NCBI GenBank assembly: GCA_020029535.1
Contig: JAIBJM010000032.1
Location: forward strand, 1 to 49,671
Origin: Gammaproteobacteria bacterium
Lineage (GTDB): Bacteria > Pseudomonadota > Gammaproteobacteria > Steroidobacterales > Steroidobacteraceae
Length of the DNA stretch: 49,671 nucleotides
Direction of reading: 5' to 3'
The notes under the pieces were generated by a model that saw only the letters and a program-made list of their open reading frames with translations, did no database searches and was not told where the DNA came from. Both the position numbers and the translations under genes were made by a program. Positions 10,475 to 18,718 of the stretch are shown here, piece after piece. The first letter of the stretch is position 1; each line of letters begins with the position of its first letter.

Positions 10475-11461
10475 CTATTCCAGATGCCGGGCGGTGAGGC
10501 TGATTGTCTGGCCGCCGCGGTGTTGCACCGCTACGGGAAAGTATTCTTCGAGAGCATTGACGAAGGCTTCCTGTCCCCCTGCCCTGAACATGCCGCTGAC
10601 GCGCCACTGCGCCAGCGCCGGATCGTCGACGATGATCTGCACGGCGCTGTGTTTGTTCATTTCCGCAACGGCCTCCGCAAGCGGCAGATCGTCGAGGAAG
10701 ATGCGCCCATCGTGCCAGCCGGTAACCTTGGCGACATCGATGCTGCGAACCGAGGGAGCGCGGCCGCTTCTTGCCAGCAATTGCTTGCCGGGCGTCAGCA
10801 GGACCGCGTCCTGCCGCTGCGCGGACTGCTGCTCGACGCGGACTTTGCCCTCGATCAGGGTGACCTGTACCGAACCGGGATCCAGCCGCACGTCAAACCG
10901 CGTGCCGACGGCAACGATATTGCGATTGCCGGCGCGTACGACGAAAGGCCGGCTCGTGTTCTTCGCGACGTTGAACAGCACCTGCCCCTTGACCAGCTCG
11001 ACACGGCGCTGGGACTCGCTGTAGTGCACCTGGATTCGCGATTGTGCATTGAGCTCGACCGTCGAACCGTCTGCCAGCGTAAAGGTGGATCGCTCGCCGA
11101 TGCCGGTCGCGTAGATCTCGGCACCGGCAAACCTCACGGCGAGAGCCGCGCCAACAACCATGACGCTGGCGACCGCGGCGGCCCATGCCATTCGGTGTCG
11201 GCGGCGTGTGCCCATGGCGTGCAAGGCTTCGTCGCGCAGCGCGCGCACATCGGCACGACTGCGATCATGGCGGAGCGTCGCGACAATGGTCTGCAACCGT
11301 TCGAAGGCTGCGCGATGCAACGGATCGGCATCGCACCAGGCCGCAAAGTCTGCGCGCTCGGCAGCCGTGCAGTCGGGCGCACGCAGACGCGCGTCCCAGC
11401 GGCCGGCTTCATCCGCAGTCTTCGCCGTGAGTGTCTGCAGATGGTTTGCCGGGATATTCAT
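10475..11461 (-). CDS. fecR: FecR-family anti-sigma/transducer protein
   Basis: Inner-membrane regulator that carries the TonB receptor signal to the FecI-type sigma factor. The 328 residues contain an N-terminal cytoplasmic part (DUF4880-like, with DFAAWCDADPLHRAAFERL), a single membrane helix around 91-108 (MAWAAAVASVMVVGAALAV), and the periplasmic FecR domain (TGIGERSTFTLADGSTVELN through VGTRFDVRLDPGSVQVTLIE). The C-terminal STN-contacting region includes DLPLAEAVAEMNKHSAVQI. The ATG overlaps the sigma-factor stop by four bases (ATGA), so the two are translationally coupled. The TonB receptor starts about 105 bases downstream. Confidence 0.93.
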   Translation of the reverse strand: MNIPANHLQTLTAKTADEAGRWDARLRAPDCTAAERADFAAWCDADPLHRAAFERLQTIVATLRHDRSRADVRALRDEALHAMGTRRRHRMAWAAAVASVMVVGAALAVRFAGAEIYATGIGERSTFTLADGSTVELNAQSRIQVHYSESQRRVELVKGQVLFNVAKNTSRPFVVRAGNRNIVAVGTRFDVRLDPGSVQVTLIEGKVRVEQQSAQRQDAVLLTPGKQLLARSGRAPSVRSIDVAKVTGWHDGRIFLDDLPLAEAVAEMNKHSAVQIIVDDPALAQWRVSGMFRAGGQEAFVNALEEYFPVAVQHRGGQTISLTARHLE

Positions 11462-12006
11462 GGTCCTTCCAGCTTTCTGATGAGATGGGCGTGCGCACGT
11501 CCCATGTGTTTCTCGATCGTGCTCACTGCAATGCCAAGACGTTGAGCGATCTGCCGGTGCGGCAAATCTTCCAGGTGGTAGAGCGTGAAGATCACGCGCG
11601 TCCGTTCCGGCAGTTCGCGGAGTCCCGCGATGAGCTGCTCGACCATCTGCACGCCGAGCAGGGCCCGGTCCGGACCGGGCATCTGCTGCAGGCCGCCGTG
11701 AATGCCTTCCTCGTACGGTTCATGGCCTCCGGCAGCGTGGCTCGTCAGGCGCCGATGGCGGTCGCGCAGCAGGTTCGAAGCGGTGGCGAACAGATACGCC
11801 TCAAGCCGTTCCATGGATTCGATGCCGTCCCGGTTGACGAGCCTGGCAAATACTTCCTGTACGAGATCGTCGACCTCATCCCGCGGTACCCCGCGCTTCC
11901 CGAAATAATTGCGCAGCGGTGCGCGAAAGCGCGCGGACAGCGTCTGGATGACCCCACCGCGGGCGGGCATGTGCCGGTTCATGTGTGTCGGTGCCCCCAT
12001 GATCAT
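11458..12006 (-). CDS. fecI: ECF RNA polymerase sigma factor, FecI type
   Basis: Group IV sigma-70 factor of 182 residues. Region 2 is seen in RNYFGKRGVPRDEVDDLVQE, VFARLVN and AYLFATASNLLRDRHRR; region 4 in LRELPERTRVIFTLYHLEDL followed by PHRQIAQRLGIAVSTIEKHM. Order fecI-fecR-receptor is the classic cell-surface signalling arrangement. The 5' end is uncertain: ATGs occur at 12006, 12000, 11982 and 11970, and none has a good ribosome site. An AT-rich stretch (TAATAT on the minus strand, 12054-12049) upstream is a possible -10. It probably directs transcription of the receptor operon. Confidence 0.9.
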   Translation of the reverse strand: MIMGAPTHMNRHMPARGGVIQTLSARFRAPLRNYFGKRGVPRDEVDDLVQEVFARLVNRDGIESMERLEAYLFATASNLLRDRHRRLTSHAAGGHEPYEEGIHGGLQQMPGPDRALLGVQMVEQLIAGLRELPERTRVIFTLYHLEDLPHRQIAQRLGIAVSTIEKHMGRAHAHLIRKLEGP

Positions 12007-12073
12007 TGAAACGCAGGATGCGGGCCAACCCGCCTGGCAAAGTCGAATATATTATTTGCGGACAGCGAGGCAC

Positions 12074-12156
12074 AGCCCGATCCCGGGCAGCATCGCGATT
12101 TTTGGCGCGAGCGGCCACATCGGCGGCCCGATGGCCCGGTACATCCGCAAGCGCCG
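12074..12156 (+). pseudogene. 5' fragment of an NmrA-like gene (third paralog)
   Basis: The plus strand reads SPIPGSIAIFGASGHIGGPM and then ARYIRK, almost the same as the N-termini of the two intact NmrA-like proteins on the minus strand at 18.7 and 20.0 kb (IPSSVAIFGASGHIGGPMAR). Only the first Rossmann strand and GxxGxxG loop survive. After ARYIRK the reading frame runs into the 3' end of the convergent AraC gene and stops at 12172. The remaining 300 or so codons are gone. No convincing start codon or ribosome site remains. It documents a former third copy in the opposite orientation. Confidence 0.7.
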
Positions 12157-13101
12157 TCAGTCCGCCGCGTAGCGCGACGGTGGCATGCCGTAGCGGCGCT
12201 TGAAGGCATCCCGAAATGCAGCATCAGACGTGTAGCCGAGCTCGAAGGCCAGCTGCGTCAGATTGGGCTTGTCGCGCGCGATGCGCTGCGTCGCGAGGTG
12301 CATGCGCAAGTTGGTCAGGTATTCGATCGGCGACTGTTCGACCAGATCGGTGAATCGGGTCGCGAAGGTGGTGCGCGACAGACACGCTTGCTCCGCCAGC
12401 GAGCCGACCGACCAGTCGCGGCCCGGCGTCGTGTGCATCGCGGCCAGCGCCCGCGCGATGCTGGGATCGGACAGGCCGCGAATCCACCCCCTGGTTCCGT
12501 GCGGCTCCATCAGCATGTGCGAGCGCACTGCGCTGACCAGCATGAGGTCAGCCAGCAAGCGGGCCGTGGCGGCGAATCCTGGCACGCCGGCCGCGTCCTC
12601 CGACGACAGGAACGCGATCGCCGGCGCTACCCATGGAAATGCATGTTCCCGCCCGGCATCGAGCGCGATCATGTCCGGCATTGCATCGAGCAGCGGATTG
12701 CGGTTGCCCAGTGCCAGGCCGAAGGCCAGCCCGAGCAGCCGGGTCTCGGGCCCGGATCCTCCCCAGGTGAATCGCACCGGTGCGTTCGGTTCCTTGCCCA
12801 GGCTGAAGTCCGGCAGCCCGTGGGCCAGCCAGGCTTGGTCCCAACCGTCGCAGGGGCCGTCGGGCGACGATGCGATGCGATAGTCCGCGCCGCGCACGAA
12901 CAACACCGTGTCGCCGCGTTCGACGCGAAAAGGCGGCCTGCCGCGCATGCGCACCCAGAATGCATCGCCGTCGATCAGGCTCAGTGCCGAGGGCGGCGCG
13001 AAGCCCTCCACCGACAGCCCCCACGGCGCGCGCAACTGCATCGTACCCACGGCGCAGTACTGCACACGCAACGACTTCAGGATCTCACTCAATGCATCCA
13101 T
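12157..13101 (-). CDS. AraC-family transcriptional regulator with cupin-type sensor domain
   Basis: A 314-residue regulator with an N-terminal effector-binding domain of the cupin_6 type (SVEGFAPPSALSLIDGDAFW, then PPFRVERGDTVLFVRGADYR) and a C-terminal double helix-turn-helix DNA-binding region. The latter shows WSVGSLAEQACLSRTTFATR and the AraC signature LAFELGYTSDAAFRDAFKRR followed by YGMPPSRY. The start MDALSEILKSLRVQY at 13101 fits the family N-terminus; the frame stays open upstream without homology. It is divergent from the FAD/Fe-S/FAD trio that begins 137 bases away, and is the likely regulator of that operon. Confidence 0.9.
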   Translation of the reverse strand: MDALSEILKSLRVQYCAVGTMQLRAPWGLSVEGFAPPSALSLIDGDAFWVRMRGRPPFRVERGDTVLFVRGADYRIASSPDGPCDGWDQAWLAHGLPDFSLGKEPNAPVRFTWGGSGPETRLLGLAFGLALGNRNPLLDAMPDMIALDAGREHAFPWVAPAIAFLSSEDAAGVPGFAATARLLADLMLVSAVRSHMLMEPHGTRGWIRGLSDPSIARALAAMHTTPGRDWSVGSLAEQACLSRTTFATRFTDLVEQSPIEYLTNLRMHLATQRIARDKPNLTQLAFELGYTSDAAFRDAFKRRYGMPPSRYAAD

Positions 13102-13238
13102 AGAACGATGACGGCGGTCGAGCGAACTCTCGCCCGGGGCGGATTGATGTGCTTGTCGGGATGATCGCCCCGATCCCAAGAATTAGCCATCCGCCTCGCC
13201 CCTCGGCAACAGCGGGCCCAACGATCGAGGAGACCTGC

Positions 13239-14726
13239 ATGGCGGCCGCGCCGTCCAGCATCCCATCTGCTTCCACGCCGCGCCCGCCCGCGGGCATCGC
13301 CTGCGACAGGTCCGTATCGATCTGCCAGGCGTTCGCGCACGATACCGACACGCCGGCCGATCCGGATCGGCAACCGCCGTGGGCCGTTCTGGCACCACGT
13401 AACATCGAAGAGGTTCAGGCCGTGATCTGCTGGGCCAATGACAATGGCACCGGCCTGATCCCGGTGTCGTCGAGCGGTCGACGCCGCCGCGGCGACACCG
13501 TGCCCGCACGCAACGGTACGGTGATCGTCGACCTGTCGGGCATGAAGAGGCTGGTGCATGTCGACGCGCGCGACAAGATCGCCATCATCGAGCCCGGCGT
13601 CGACTTCGGCAGCATCGACGCCATGCTGCAACCGCACGGTCTGCGCGTCTACCGTCCACTGGCGCCGCGCGCCGGCAAGTCGGTGTTGGCCAGTTACCTC
13701 GAGCGCGAACCGATTCTCGCGGCCAACGACCATTGGGACGTCGGTGACCCGTTCGGCGGCACGGGCGTCATGCTCGGCAACGGCCGCTACGCACCGACCG
13801 GCGGTGCTGCCATCGAAGGTACGTTGCCCGAGCATCTGGCGCGCGGCCACCGGCAGATGGTGCCGGTCGGTCCGATGAACCTGGACATCCTGCGCGTCAT
13901 GCAGGGTGCGCAGGGCAGCCTCGGGGTGATGGGCTGGGGTGCCGTCTATTGCGAGCGCATCCCGCTGCAGGAGCAGACCTTCTTCGGCAGCGCTGCACAG
14001 CTCGAGCCGGTGATCGACATGGCGCGCGACCTGCTGCATCGCCGGCTGGGCAACGCGCTGTTCATCGTCGACCGCGTTCAGCTCGCGATGTTGCTGGCCG
14101 ACGACGCCAACAGTTTCGCGGCGCTGCAGAGCGCGCTGCCCGCCTGGATCCTGTTCGCCAGCATCGCGGCCGACCGGTACCGCACGCAAGAGAAGATGGC
14201 GTGGCAGCTCGCCGATCTGCGGCATCGCGCGCAGGCCCGCGGCGTAAACCTCGATGAGGTGCTCGCCGGTACCAGGGCCAGCGAACTGTCGCAGCGGCTG
14301 CGGCGCGCGGATGCGAGCTCGTTCCGCGACAACCTGCAGGGCGCGCATCGCGAACTTTTTTTCCTGCAGCAGCTCGATCGCGCGGGCTCGTTTCTGCCAC
14401 TGGTGCAAGGCTGCCTGGCGCAGGCCGGCCTCGGCGGCGCGCCGCTGGGCGTGTACATCCAGCCGACGACGCAGGGCGTGAACTGCCATGTCGAATTCAC
14501 GCTGTCCTACGACCCGCGCAAGGACGACGAGGCGCGACGCTCGCAGTCCGCATGGACGCAGGCGGCGCAGCACTGCGCGCAGGCCGGCGCCTTCTTCAGC
14601 CGGCCCTACGGCGCATGGAGCGATATCGCGTTCAAACGCGACCGCGCGATTCTGCCGATGCTGACGATCGCCAAATCGGTGTTCGATCCGCTCGGCGTCA
14701 TGAACCCCGGCCGACTGCCCTACTGA
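13239..14726 (+). CDS. FAD-binding oxidoreductase, VAO/PCMH family
   Basis: Flavoprotein of 495 residues. The FAD_binding_4 domain is visible in AVLAPRNIEEVQAVICWAND, GTVIVDLSGMKRLVHVD, IIEPGVDFGSIDAMLQPHGL and GAQGSLGVMGWGAVYCERIP. The C-terminal substrate cap closes with the family ending VFDPLGVMNPGRLPY. The ATG at 13239 follows AGGAGA by five bases. First gene of a three-gene operon with an iron-sulfur protein and a second FAD oxidase, an arrangement like GlcD/GlcF/GlcE or cresol/vanillyl-alcohol-type dehydrogenases. I infer a substrate dehydrogenase that feeds electrons through the Fe-S partner to the quinone pool. The substrate is unknown. Confidence 0.88.
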   Translation: MAAAPSSIPSASTPRPPAGIACDRSVSICQAFAHDTDTPADPDRQPPWAVLAPRNIEEVQAVICWANDNGTGLIPVSSSGRRRRGDTVPARNGTVIVDLSGMKRLVHVDARDKIAIIEPGVDFGSIDAMLQPHGLRVYRPLAPRAGKSVLASYLEREPILAANDHWDVGDPFGGTGVMLGNGRYAPTGGAAIEGTLPEHLARGHRQMVPVGPMNLDILRVMQGAQGSLGVMGWGAVYCERIPLQEQTFFGSAAQLEPVIDMARDLLHRRLGNALFIVDRVQLAMLLADDANSFAALQSALPAWILFASIAADRYRTQEKMAWQLADLRHRAQARGVNLDEVLAGTRASELSQRLRRADASSFRDNLQGAHRELFFLQQLDRAGSFLPLVQGCLAQAGLGGAPLGVYIQPTTQGVNCHVEFTLSYDPRKDDEARRSQSAWTQAAQHCAQAGAFFSRPYGAWSDIAFKRDRAILPMLTIAKSVFDPLGVMNPGRLPY

Positions 14727-14737
14727 ACATCCTACCC

Positions 14738-16036
14738 ATGAACTCACCGCAAACCCTCGAAGAGCGCAGCGACTTTCTGGCGCGCTGTGTCCGTTGCTCC
14801 CAATGCAAGTTCGTGCCGGCGCCCAAGAGCAAGGCTTACGCATCGATCTGCCCCAGCATCGACTACGGCAACTTCCACGCCTACAGCGCCAGCGGCCAGC
14901 TCATCAACGGCCTCGGCCTGCTGGAAGACAAGATCCAGTACACGGAGGAGTTTCTCCACAGTGTCCAGAGCTGCACGATGTGCGGTGGCTGCGACAGTTC
15001 GTGCAAGGTGAACTATGCGGAGCTGGTGCAGCCGCTGGATTCTCTCTACGCATTGCGCGCCAGGATCGTCCGTGACGGGCACGCTCCGGCCACATATCGC
15101 ACGCTGATCGACAACCTGCGCAACCACGGCAACAAGCTCGGTCGTCCGCGCGCGGAGCGCTCGCGCTGGGCCGACGGGCTGAGCCTGGCGGTAGCCGGCG
15201 CGGGCCAGCCCGCCGCCGAGGTACTGCTGCACGTCGGCGCCGATCTCGCGTACGCGCAGGATCGCTGGCCGGGTCTGCGGTCGATCGTGCAGGTGCTGCT
15301 CAACGCCGGCGAGTCGCTGGTGCACGGCGGCACCGACGAAGCCCCGTCAGGCAGCCTCGCCTTCGACCTCGGCTACACGGAAGAGTCACGCGCCTTCGCG
15401 AGTGCCACCGTGGAACAGGTGCGCCGAAGCGGTGCCCGCACGCTGGTCACGTTCTCGGCCTCGGCATTGGCCGCATTCCGCGCCGTGTATCCGCGCTTCG
15501 GACTGTCGTTCGGGTCGGTCCGCGTGCTGCACATCACCGAGTACGTGCACGAGCTGGTCGCGAAGGGACGCCTGACGCTTCGAGTCGTGACCACGGACTC
15601 GGCGGCCTACCATGACCCTTGCAAGCTCGGCCGCCTGGCCGAGCCCTTGCAGCCGCACGACACCACGCTGGACGTCAAGATGAACGCCATCTACGTCACG
15701 CGCACACCGCAAGCGCTGCGCTTTGGCAACGATGGCTGCTACGAAGCGCCGCGCGCGCTGATGGGCGGCATGGGCATGCCGGTGGTCGAACTCGAACGCA
15801 ACCGCTCTGCCAGCTATTGCTGCGGCGCCGGCGGCGGCACGAGGGAGGCTGTGCCAGAGGCGGCGCGTCTGGCGGCCAGGAACCGGCTCGCGGAGGTGCA
15901 GTCTTGCGGCACGCCGACGCTGGTCACCGCGTGCAGCGGATGCGCCGCGCATCTGAGCGAGACGGCCCGTGCCGAGGGCATTCAGGTCCAGGTGCTGGAC
16001 CTGCTGGATCTGCTGGCGCAGGCGCTGCAGCCATGA
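14738..16036 (+). CDS. Iron-sulfur protein with two 4Fe-4S motifs and CCG domains (GlcF/HdrD-like)
   Basis: Electron-transfer subunit of 432 residues. The second ferredoxin motif is canonical: Cys79-xx-Cys82-xx-Cys85-xxx-Cys89 (CTMCGGCDSSC). The first is unusual: Cys17-xx-Cys20-xx-Cys23, then 14 residues before Cys38-Pro. Two cysteine-rich CCG segments follow: YHDPCKLGR with downstream YCCGAGGGTRE, and TACSGCAAHL. This is the make-up of glycolate oxidase GlcF and heterodisulfide reductase HdrD. It sits between two FAD oxidases and its stop overlaps the next start (ATGA). The start at 14738 gives a compact N-terminus; the ribosome site is weak (11-base gap from the preceding stop). Confidence 0.88.
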   Translation: MNSPQTLEERSDFLARCVRCSQCKFVPAPKSKAYASICPSIDYGNFHAYSASGQLINGLGLLEDKIQYTEEFLHSVQSCTMCGGCDSSCKVNYAELVQPLDSLYALRARIVRDGHAPATYRTLIDNLRNHGNKLGRPRAERSRWADGLSLAVAGAGQPAAEVLLHVGADLAYAQDRWPGLRSIVQVLLNAGESLVHGGTDEAPSGSLAFDLGYTEESRAFASATVEQVRRSGARTLVTFSASALAAFRAVYPRFGLSFGSVRVLHITEYVHELVAKGRLTLRVVTTDSAAYHDPCKLGRLAEPLQPHDTTLDVKMNAIYVTRTPQALRFGNDGCYEAPRALMGGMGMPVVELERNRSASYCCGAGGGTREAVPEAARLAARNRLAEVQSCGTPTLVTACSGCAAHLSETARAEGIQVQVLDLLDLLAQALQP

Positions 16037-17712
16037 CGACACCAGGAATGGAACTGCCCGCCGCCGTACGCGCCGAGTTTGAGCGCATCGTCGGGCCGCG
16101 CAACGTCAGCGCCGACCCCGCGATGCTCAGCGGTTACGCCTGGAACACCGGCATTGGCTCGGTGCCTCCCTCGGGCAGGAAGTTCGCCGATGTCTGGCCG
16201 ATCGCCGTCGTGCTGCCGGGCAACACCGAAGAGGTGGCTGCGTTGGTCAAGTGTTGCCTGCGCCACAAGCTGACCTTCAAGGCGCACTCGACCGGATACG
16301 GTTCGATGAGCCGGGTGGCCAGCCCGGACACGGTCGCCGTCGATCTGCGCCGCATGGACACGCTGGAGATCGACGCCAGCAATCGCATGGCGATCATCGG
16401 ACCGTACGTGACGGCCGGCAAACTGCAAGCCGAGGCGCTCAAGCATGGACTGACCTGTCACATCGTCGGTGCCGGTCCGGCGCATTCGCCGCTCGCGTCG
16501 GCCACGTCACTGATCGGCGTGGGTATCACCTCGCAGAGCACGAGCATGAATGCGCGCAACCTGCTCTCATGGGAGTGGGTGACGCCGCAGGGTGACATCG
16601 TGCGCGGCGGCTCCGCCGGCAGCGACTGCGGCTGGTTCACCGGCGATGGACCTGGCCCCGGCGTTCGTGGGCTGCTGCGCGGCTTCGTCGGGGCCTCCGG
16701 CGGACTGGGCATCTTCACCAGGATCGGCTACAAGCTTTATCCGGTCCCGCTGCAGGGCCCGCCCGCGAACACCGGCCGGCCGCCGCAGATCGGCATGGCC
16801 GTCCCGCCGAACTATGCGTTGATGCACGCAGTCTGGCCCGACTGGGAACGGCAGCGTGACGCATCGTTCGAGCTGACCGATGCCGGCGTCGCCAACATCA
16901 TGCTGCGCATCCCGCCGGACGAGATCGGCTGGATGCTGACTGCCACCAATGCCGAGTACGTGGAGCTGGCCACTGGCGGGCGCCTCCCGCCGGTGGCGCG
17001 GGAGGAGAACGGCAAGCATTGGGCCATCGTGACCGCATCGCGTTCGGCGGCGGAGCACGCCTGGCGCACCTCGGTCGTGCGCGACATCGTGCAACGCACT
17101 GGCGGGCGCATGCTGGAGCTCGCGCCCGAGCAGGCCGAGGTGCTGCTGCGCAACCTCGTGACTTCGATCTACATCCCCCGGGTGCTACGCCCGTCCGGCG
17201 GGATCATGACGACGTTCGGTGTGCTGGACTCGTTCCACTTTCTGCCGGGCGCGATCGAGGCCGCCGAAGAGACGCTGGCGGGGGAAACCAGACCCGGTGG
17301 CAAGCTGGTCGAGGGCGGCCGCGAAGAGCACTGGATCTGGCCGCACGAAGGCCGCTACTTCTGGGCCGAGAACATCGTCGACTTCGACACGACGAACGAG
17401 GCGTCGTGTCATGCCGCGGTCTACGCGCTGCTGTCGCACTTCGCGATCAGCTTCCGCAATCCGGTGGGGGTGCTGACGCTCGGGATGGGTCCGGTCATGG
17501 ACCTGCAAGGCGACAAGATCGGCGCGCCGCAAGAGTACGTGCGCGGCGTGAAGAACCGTCTCGACCCCGAGGATGCCTCGCGCACGGGCGACTTCATCAT
17601 CGTGAAGATGCCCAAGCTGGTGAAGATGCTGCTGCCGTTGGCGCGGCCGCTGATCCTGTCGCGCGCCGGATTATCCTTCCTGGCGCGCGCTATCGTGAAG
17701 AAGGGTTTGTAA
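16033..17712 (+). CDS. Second FAD-binding oxidoreductase of the trio
   Basis: A 559-residue flavoprotein of the FAD_binding_4 superfamily: PIAVVLPGNTEEVAALVKCC, KAHSTGYGSMSR, TVAVDLRRMDTLEIDASNRM, VTAGKLQAEALKHGLTC and VGASGGLGIFTRIGYKLYPV. Translation is coupled to the iron-sulfur gene (ATGA overlap). It is longer than GlcE and distinct from the first FAD protein, so the complex may have two different flavin sites. The last 60 residues contain a hydrophobic, basic segment (LVKMLLPLARPLILSRAGLS) that could anchor the complex to the membrane. Its 3' end overlaps the convergent NmrA-like gene by 23 bases. The substrate is unknown. Confidence 0.88.
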   Translation: MTTPGMELPAAVRAEFERIVGPRNVSADPAMLSGYAWNTGIGSVPPSGRKFADVWPIAVVLPGNTEEVAALVKCCLRHKLTFKAHSTGYGSMSRVASPDTVAVDLRRMDTLEIDASNRMAIIGPYVTAGKLQAEALKHGLTCHIVGAGPAHSPLASATSLIGVGITSQSTSMNARNLLSWEWVTPQGDIVRGGSAGSDCGWFTGDGPGPGVRGLLRGFVGASGGLGIFTRIGYKLYPVPLQGPPANTGRPPQIGMAVPPNYALMHAVWPDWERQRDASFELTDAGVANIMLRIPPDEIGWMLTATNAEYVELATGGRLPPVAREENGKHWAIVTASRSAAEHAWRTSVVRDIVQRTGGRMLELAPEQAEVLLRNLVTSIYIPRVLRPSGGIMTTFGVLDSFHFLPGAIEAAEETLAGETRPGGKLVEGGREEHWIWPHEGRYFWAENIVDFDTTNEASCHAAVYALLSHFAISFRNPVGVLTLGMGPVMDLQGDKIGAPQEYVRGVKNRLDPEDASRTGDFIIVKMPKLVKMLLPLARPLILSRAGLSFLARAIVKKGL

Positions 17713-18718
17713 GCGCAGCGCCCGACAGCCGCGCCGGCTCGGTCTCGTCGCCGAAGAAGCGGCGGTGCTCCTGCAGCCAGGCGCGCATCGTCGTGGGCTG
17801 GTGCCCCAGCACACTCTCGAGGAACTGGTTGGGCACCCACATGTGCGCATTCGCTTCTTCAAGCTCAAACATGTTCCAGAGGTATTCGGGAACGGCCGCA
17901 GGTACGGCCCCCATGTCGATCAGCGGCTGGAAGAACTTGAACAGCCCCTCGCGGCTGCCGTCGTGCCGAATCGGCCGCAAGAACACGTCGGTCATCATGC
18001 GTGCGACGTCCGATGAGCGCAGGCCCGGCTGGCCGTTGTTCAAGGTGTAGAACTGATACAGGTGGCGCGCATCGTTGGACAGCAGGATGCGTGCCGCGGC
18101 TTCGCCGACCTCGCGCGGATCGATGTAAGGTACCCGCCGGTCGTGCCAGCGCAGGACGCCTTCTTCCCGGATCATGCCGGCCAGGCGCAGGTAGTTGTCC
18201 ATGTAGCTGGAGCCGATGTTGAAATAGGTCGCCGGCATCTGCGCGTCGTCGAGCACCTGGCGCGCGATCGGGTGCTGGATCTCGAGGCCCATGCCGAAGT
18301 CGCGAAGGGCCTGCGGGATGCGCGCGAGGTTGAAGTCGGGAAACATGCCCACCAGGCGGATCATGTGGATCAGGCTGCCCGACTTGCGCACTGCGGCTAC
18401 CAGGTTCGACATTGCCGGCGCTTCGTCGGTACCGGTGGTGGTGATGACCAGCAGGCCCTGGATGCCGGCAAGTGCCGCGTCGAGGCTGGACGGTTCGTAG
18501 TAGTTGGCCTGCACGGCCTCGGCATACGGATGCTGCCGGCGCAGCTGCTCCACCTTTTCAGCGCTCGAGCCGATCAGGCGGAGCCGGACATTGGGTGCAT
18601 GGAACCGCAGGAAGCGCGCCATCGGACCGCCGATGTGGCCGTTCGCACCGAAGATGGCCACACTGTCTGGAATGGGTTTGATGAAAGTCGAGTGCGGCAC
18701 TGCTCGACGTTCACGCAT
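17690..18718 (-). CDS. NmrA-like NAD(P)-binding protein (copy 1)
   Basis: A 342-residue atypical short-chain dehydrogenase/NmrA-family protein. The N-terminal Rossmann loop reads SVAIFGANGHIGGPMARFL, followed by the characteristic Asn/Tyr-rich substitution of the SDR active site (GSSYMDNYLRLAGM) and the conserved HDRRVPYIDPREVGEAAARI. Such proteins act as redox sensors or as quinone/nitroreductase-like enzymes, and a role here is not evident. The ATG overlaps the stop of the second copy (ATGA), and the two are clearly tandem duplicates differing in length: this one lacks the C-terminal extra domain of its neighbour. It converges with and overlaps the FAD oxidase gene by 23 bases. Confidence 0.88.
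   Translation of the reverse strand: MRERRAVPHSTFIKPIPDSVAIFGANGHIGGPMARFLRFHAPNVRLRLIGSSAEKVEQLRRQHPYAEAVQANYYEPSSLDAALAGIQGLLVITTTGTDEAPAMSNLVAAVRKSGSLIHMIRLVGMFPDFNLARIPQALRDFGMGLEIQHPIARQVLDDAQMPATYFNIGSSYMDNYLRLAGMIREEGVLRWHDRRVPYIDPREVGEAAARILLSNDARHLYQFYTLNNGQPGLRSSDVARMMTDVFLRPIRHDGSREGLFKFFQPLIDMGAVPAAVPEYLWNMFELEEANAHMWVPNQFLESVLGHQPTTMRAWLQEHRRFFGDETEPARLSGAALTNPSSR

Noticed and set aside
15619-16032. Extension of the second FAD oxidase about 138 codons upstream of 16033
   Set aside because: This part overlaps the iron-sulfur gene in another frame, has no FAD-domain pattern, and the ATGA overlap at 16033 gives a natural start.
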